Source of the DNA: Dirofilaria immitis
Lineage: Eukaryota; Nematoda; Chromadorea; Rhabditida; Onchocercidae
DNA: 64,000 nucleotides
Reading direction: 5' to 3'
NCBI GenBank assembly: GCA_024305405.1
Contig: JAKNDB010000098.1
Span: 3,591,501 to 3,655,500, forward strand
Made by a program: the position numbers and the translations under genes
Part shown: one piece after another, positions 60,693-64,000 of the stretch
How positions within the stretch are numbered: the first letter of the stretch is position 1
Layout: each line of letters starts with the position of its first letter
Notes under the pieces: model-generated
What the model saw: the letters and a program-made list of their open reading frames with translations, nothing else
The model's database searches: none
What the model was told of the DNA's origin: nothing

Positions 60693-62923
60693 TCATATGA
60701 AAACGGCTTTATTCGCAAGAAATTGTTGTCGACGTTCCTTTTTCTTCGCTTGTTGTAATCGTTTTCTTCTTGTTCAGCTCGAATTTCTTCTTCAAATTTG
60801 CTCAATTTTGTTTGCTCTTCGATCTTTAAAACAAATGATACAAATTTGATTAGATTTTAAAAAGTACGAAATTGTCGAGAGATAGAGAAAGAAAGAGAGA
60901 GAGAGAAAAAAAACTATATACTTGAAGAAAATTTATTTGCACTTATTGAATTTGCTACAATAAGTGCAAATAATTTAATATTATAGCTATACATAATAGA
61001 ATAAATTATAAATTTAAATAATACTATAACTGAAAGCGGTACTGTATGCCGTGATTGTCACCGCAAATAGTGCAGTATATGTTAACTGTATATAATACAG
61101 TACATTGGGCGATACGGTATATAATAGCAGTAAGAGATATAGTATAACATAATTGCTAAGCACTATAGTGTTGTTTCTACTACGTATAAATAATAGTTAA
61201 CTAATACTAAATTGTTGATTAAAATGAAAAATATCTCATGTAATTTTATTAGAATTGTTGATGATACGGTAAATAATTTAACTGTAAACAGTACAGTATA
61301 TCATGATATGTAAACAATATATACTGTTTTAACATGTAAAAAATAATTTGCAATAAATTGTTGATAAAAATGAAATTTTATCTGATCATTATAGATTATT
61401 TGTAATAATTATCGAAAATTTTATGTATTTTTTTCCTAAATTTGTCATCAAATTCTTGAAAGAAAAAGAAAAAAAAAAGAAACTTTAGCTTCAAAGAAAT
61501 CTGCAGCAGCATGTACACCTTCTTTGATAACATCAACCGATGCTGCTAATTCATTGAAAATTTCTGCACATGATAATTGTCCGGTTGATGCATAACGAAA
61601 TATAAGCATAAATTCTCGTGGGCTTACTTTACCATCTTGATCTTCATCTACCTTAAAAAAAATATTCTACTCTAAAAATAGAAAAAAAGTAATAATAACT
61701 AGCTGATTATCATTACTAAGATAAAATATGATAAGAAATTGTTTGAAAAATCTTGAGAAAATAATCTTTGCATAGAGGTATAAAATGATAGTGTATTTAT
61801 ATGCTTTGTGTATAAATTTTTAAATAAAATTCATAAATATATTTATATTCCAAAATAATTTAATCAATTAATAAATCGATCGATCAATCAATCAATCGAT
61901 CAATAATAATTTAATGTAAATTTTTCATAATATTATTTATTATATTATTAATATATAATTAAACAAAAATAGAAAAAAAAATTTACCAATTTGAGCATAT
62001 TTTTAATGCAATATGAGTTTGTGCTTCACCTAATTTCTCCATCATTCGTTTAAGCTCATTAAAATCGATATAATTATCATGATCTTCATCATATCTATAA
62101 TTTTATAATCAATATAATTATCATAATTCGTAATAATATTTACAATTTAACATGCAACAATTTACACTTTTTCGAATAAAATATCATTTCGGATTATCGA
62201 GAGAGAGAGAAAAAAAAGAAAAGGTAAAATAATTGAAAATAAAATTGTAATCAAAATAATATAATAGATAATAGCTTATATTATAGATAAAGACTTATGT
62301 AATTCAAAATTGAAAAAAAATAAAAATTTTTAAAGCTAATAAATAAATTTCAAACTTAAGGAAGTCTTTTATGTGTTCATTTAAACATATGTATTCAATA
62401 TATTAAATTTCTAAAATAGCTCATAAATCAATCTGATAAATTTAAAATTTAAAAATAAAAAAAATTGAAACTAACTTTTTAAATGTTTCCATAAAATATT
62501 TAATTTGTTTTCGTGTAAATTCATGAAATTCCGAATAGATGCCAAGTTTTGGTGGTTTTGCTTGCTCAACTGGTTCACCTATTATCATTTAAACTTCAAC
62601 ATATTTATGATAATAATAATAACGACAATGATAACAATAACGATTATTAAATTTGCTCTCCTGGTTCATCTATTATCAATTAAACCTCAACATATTATGA
62701 TAATAATAACATTATTGATAATAATAATAATAATGATCATTTAGCACATCAATTAATTAATTAAAATAACGACTAAAGATAGAGATTAAAATGAAAAATA
62801 ATAATAATAACCTTCAGCAATCATATTTCTTCTAGCTAATTTCGCTGCCAATTCATCACCATCATTATTGATCAATGATTGAGAGGTATTGGAGCAAGTT
62901 AGTGAACTTAACGATTGATTCAT
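60693..62923 (-). CDS. EFHD2: EF-hand calcium-binding protein, swiprosin/EFHD2-like
   Basis: Swiprosins bind calcium and actin and act in cytoskeletal signalling (family knowledge). Exons in coding order: 62923-62812, 62578-62476, 62094-61987, 61651-61484 and 60823-60693, about 207 aa against 240 in human. The shortage is in the N-terminal low-complexity part. Exon 1 ends DELAAKLARRNMIAEG. Exon 2 has YSEFHEFTRKQIK. EF loop 1 (DEDHDNYIDFNE, about 74-85) and EF loop 2 (DEDQDGKVSPRE, about 110-121) have all acidic ligands. EKLGEAQTHIALKNMLKL, FMLIF and AADFFEAK match the family, and the C-terminus is a basic coiled coil (EEEIRAEQEEKRLQQAKKKE). Two one-base deficits break the frame: T5 at 62000-62004 in exon 3, and T4 at 60762-60765 in exon 5 (A runs on the coding strand). 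Restoring one A in each gives continuous homology. No clear trans-splice site is seen before the ATG. Confidence 0.9.
60933..60973. other. perfect 16-bp hairpin in an intron of the swiprosin-like gene
   Basis: TTATTTGCACTTATTG (60933-60948), a 9-nt loop, then CAATAAGTGCAAATAA (60958-60973). It lies in the last intron (60824-61483). The stem is shorter than a normal microRNA precursor, though flanking A/T pairs extend it imperfectly. Confidence 0.9.
61020..61330. repeat. diverged ACAGTATAT-rich repeats in the last swiprosin intron
   Basis: Loose copies of AACTGTATATAATACAGTA, GATACGGTATATAATAG and AACTGTAAACAGTACAGTAT in both orientations. Periodicity is poor. GC is slightly above intron background. 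Confidence 0.5.
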
Positions 62924-64000
62924 ACCTTTCTTTAAAATATATACCTTTTTATTAATTTATTTCTATCAAATATCTTATTAAATTATCACGAAAGTAGGAT
63001 AAAAGAAGATTGGAAAAAGTTTGAATCAAAAAAACCGAAGATTTAATGACATAAAAGAGATCATTTCGATCATAAATTATCCTAAAATCGTAGTTCAAAT
63101 TAAATGAATTGATAAAAACAAGCTTGATAAAAGTATATTTGTTAAATAATAATCTAATAATTATTTGTTTTTAAATTTGTTTAAACTTCTTTAATTTAAA
63201 ATCTCTTTTCTATGATTATTCTCGAGAATAACTTTATCCTTAATTATCTAAAACCAAAAAATCAGCTTATAATATTTCAATTGTTCATTTCAACTAGAAT
63301 AACGCATTCTCTTAACATTTACACATTTTCACTTCTCGGATTTACACATTTTTACTTCTAAGATTATTATCTCGAGAATAACTTATCCCTGTTTATCTAA
63401 AATTGAAATTTTCCATACATAAGCACTTATAGTATTTCAATTGATCATTTCAATTAGAATAATGCATTCTCCGGTTTTTACATTTTTACTAATTCATTAA
63501 TTTAAAAGTGTAAAAGAAATGTCAGTTGTGTCGAGAATGGTTAAGTGAAACATTTAAAAGGAAGACGATCGTATTTTTTTTTTTTTTTGCCATATCTAAT
63601 GTAAAATGATTTGATACGAGAAAGAAAATTACCATTTGTGCTTTTTCTTATTTTTTTTTTTTGGTTTATTTTTTCTATCCTTTACTCTCGAATAAACAAA
63701 CTTTTAATAAATTTTTTTTTTCTATATGCACTAATTATATTTCGTTATTTTCGATGGATTGAAATTTTATTTTTAAAAAAAAAAAAGGTTCGTATTAATT
63801 GAAATTTAGATTTTTTTATGAGAATTGAATTTTATTCGTTTTTAAATTTTTCATAGAAAACAAATTTAATTCAAATTTAGATTACTTATAAAAAAAAGAA
63901 ATGAATTTTAATTTTGCATAAATAATTCTTTTGTTCTATTCTCGATATATTGAAATATATTATTTATGCAAAAGAATTTTTCCTTTCTAAAATTACATTA
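62924..64000. other. AT-rich upstream flank of swiprosin-like gene
   Basis: A 100-bp block is duplicated: ATCTCGAGAATAACTTATCC and CATTTCAATTAGAATAATGC-like words occur at about 63218-63325 and again at 63360-63475. No exon is supported. Confidence 0.45.

Noticed and set aside
62505..62744. 79-codon plus-strand frame
   Set aside because: Shadow of swiprosin exon 2 running into intron repeats.
1..64000. tRNA, rRNA and CRISPR features
   Set aside because: No GGTTCGA-type B box in a plausible cloverleaf, no rRNA-like block, and the direct repeats are contiguous tandem arrays without unique spacers.

Overview
The window is very AT-rich, intron-containing nuclear DNA, most likely from a nematode. 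Four protein-coding genes can be read by joining exons with short T-rich acceptors (TTTCAG, TTTAG) and GT donors. One encodes a CK1/tau-tubulin-kinase-like kinase of the type greatly expanded in nematodes. Three genes have an acceptor-like site 13-33 nt upstream of the start codon and no visible upstream exon, as expected for spliced-leader trans-splicing. The species cannot be named from the sequence.

Layout: positions 1 to about 35,690 hold no intact gene that I can support. This part is a patchwork of decayed local tandem arrays, each with its own unit, plus simple repeats. Three GC-elevated islands (541-660, 3475-3860, 33930-34160) read on the minus strand as broken coding sequence unlike the surroundings. 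They are candidate inserts from bacterial DNA, origin unproven. Another weak coding island lies at 29772-29942.

Genes: a kinase (35729-39043, +, 8 exons); a lone exon-like segment with a CxxC motif (41391-41577, +); an unrecognised four-pass membrane protein with an acidic loop (50355-53914, +, 8 exons, about 396 aa); a hotdog-fold acyl-CoA thioesterase of the ACOT13/THEM2 type (59546-57045, -, 3 exons); and an EF-hand protein of the swiprosin/EFHD2 type (62923-60693, -, 5 exons). The last two lie head to tail on the minus strand about 1.1 kb apart. The four products show no common pathway.

A notable result is that three of the four genes carry single-base frame breaks, six in all, each in or beside a run of A on the coding strand. 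Their splice sites and catalytic or calcium-binding residues are intact. The simplest reading is residual homopolymer error in the assembly rather than gene death. The fourth gene reads through cleanly.

Arrays also sit inside genes. The kinase has a 31-bp array whose unit contains donor-like and acceptor-like words. The thioesterase intron has a TACGTCA-rich array and an (AAT)n run. Its 3' flank has a 28-bp array. The swiprosin gene has a perfect 16-bp hairpin in an intron.
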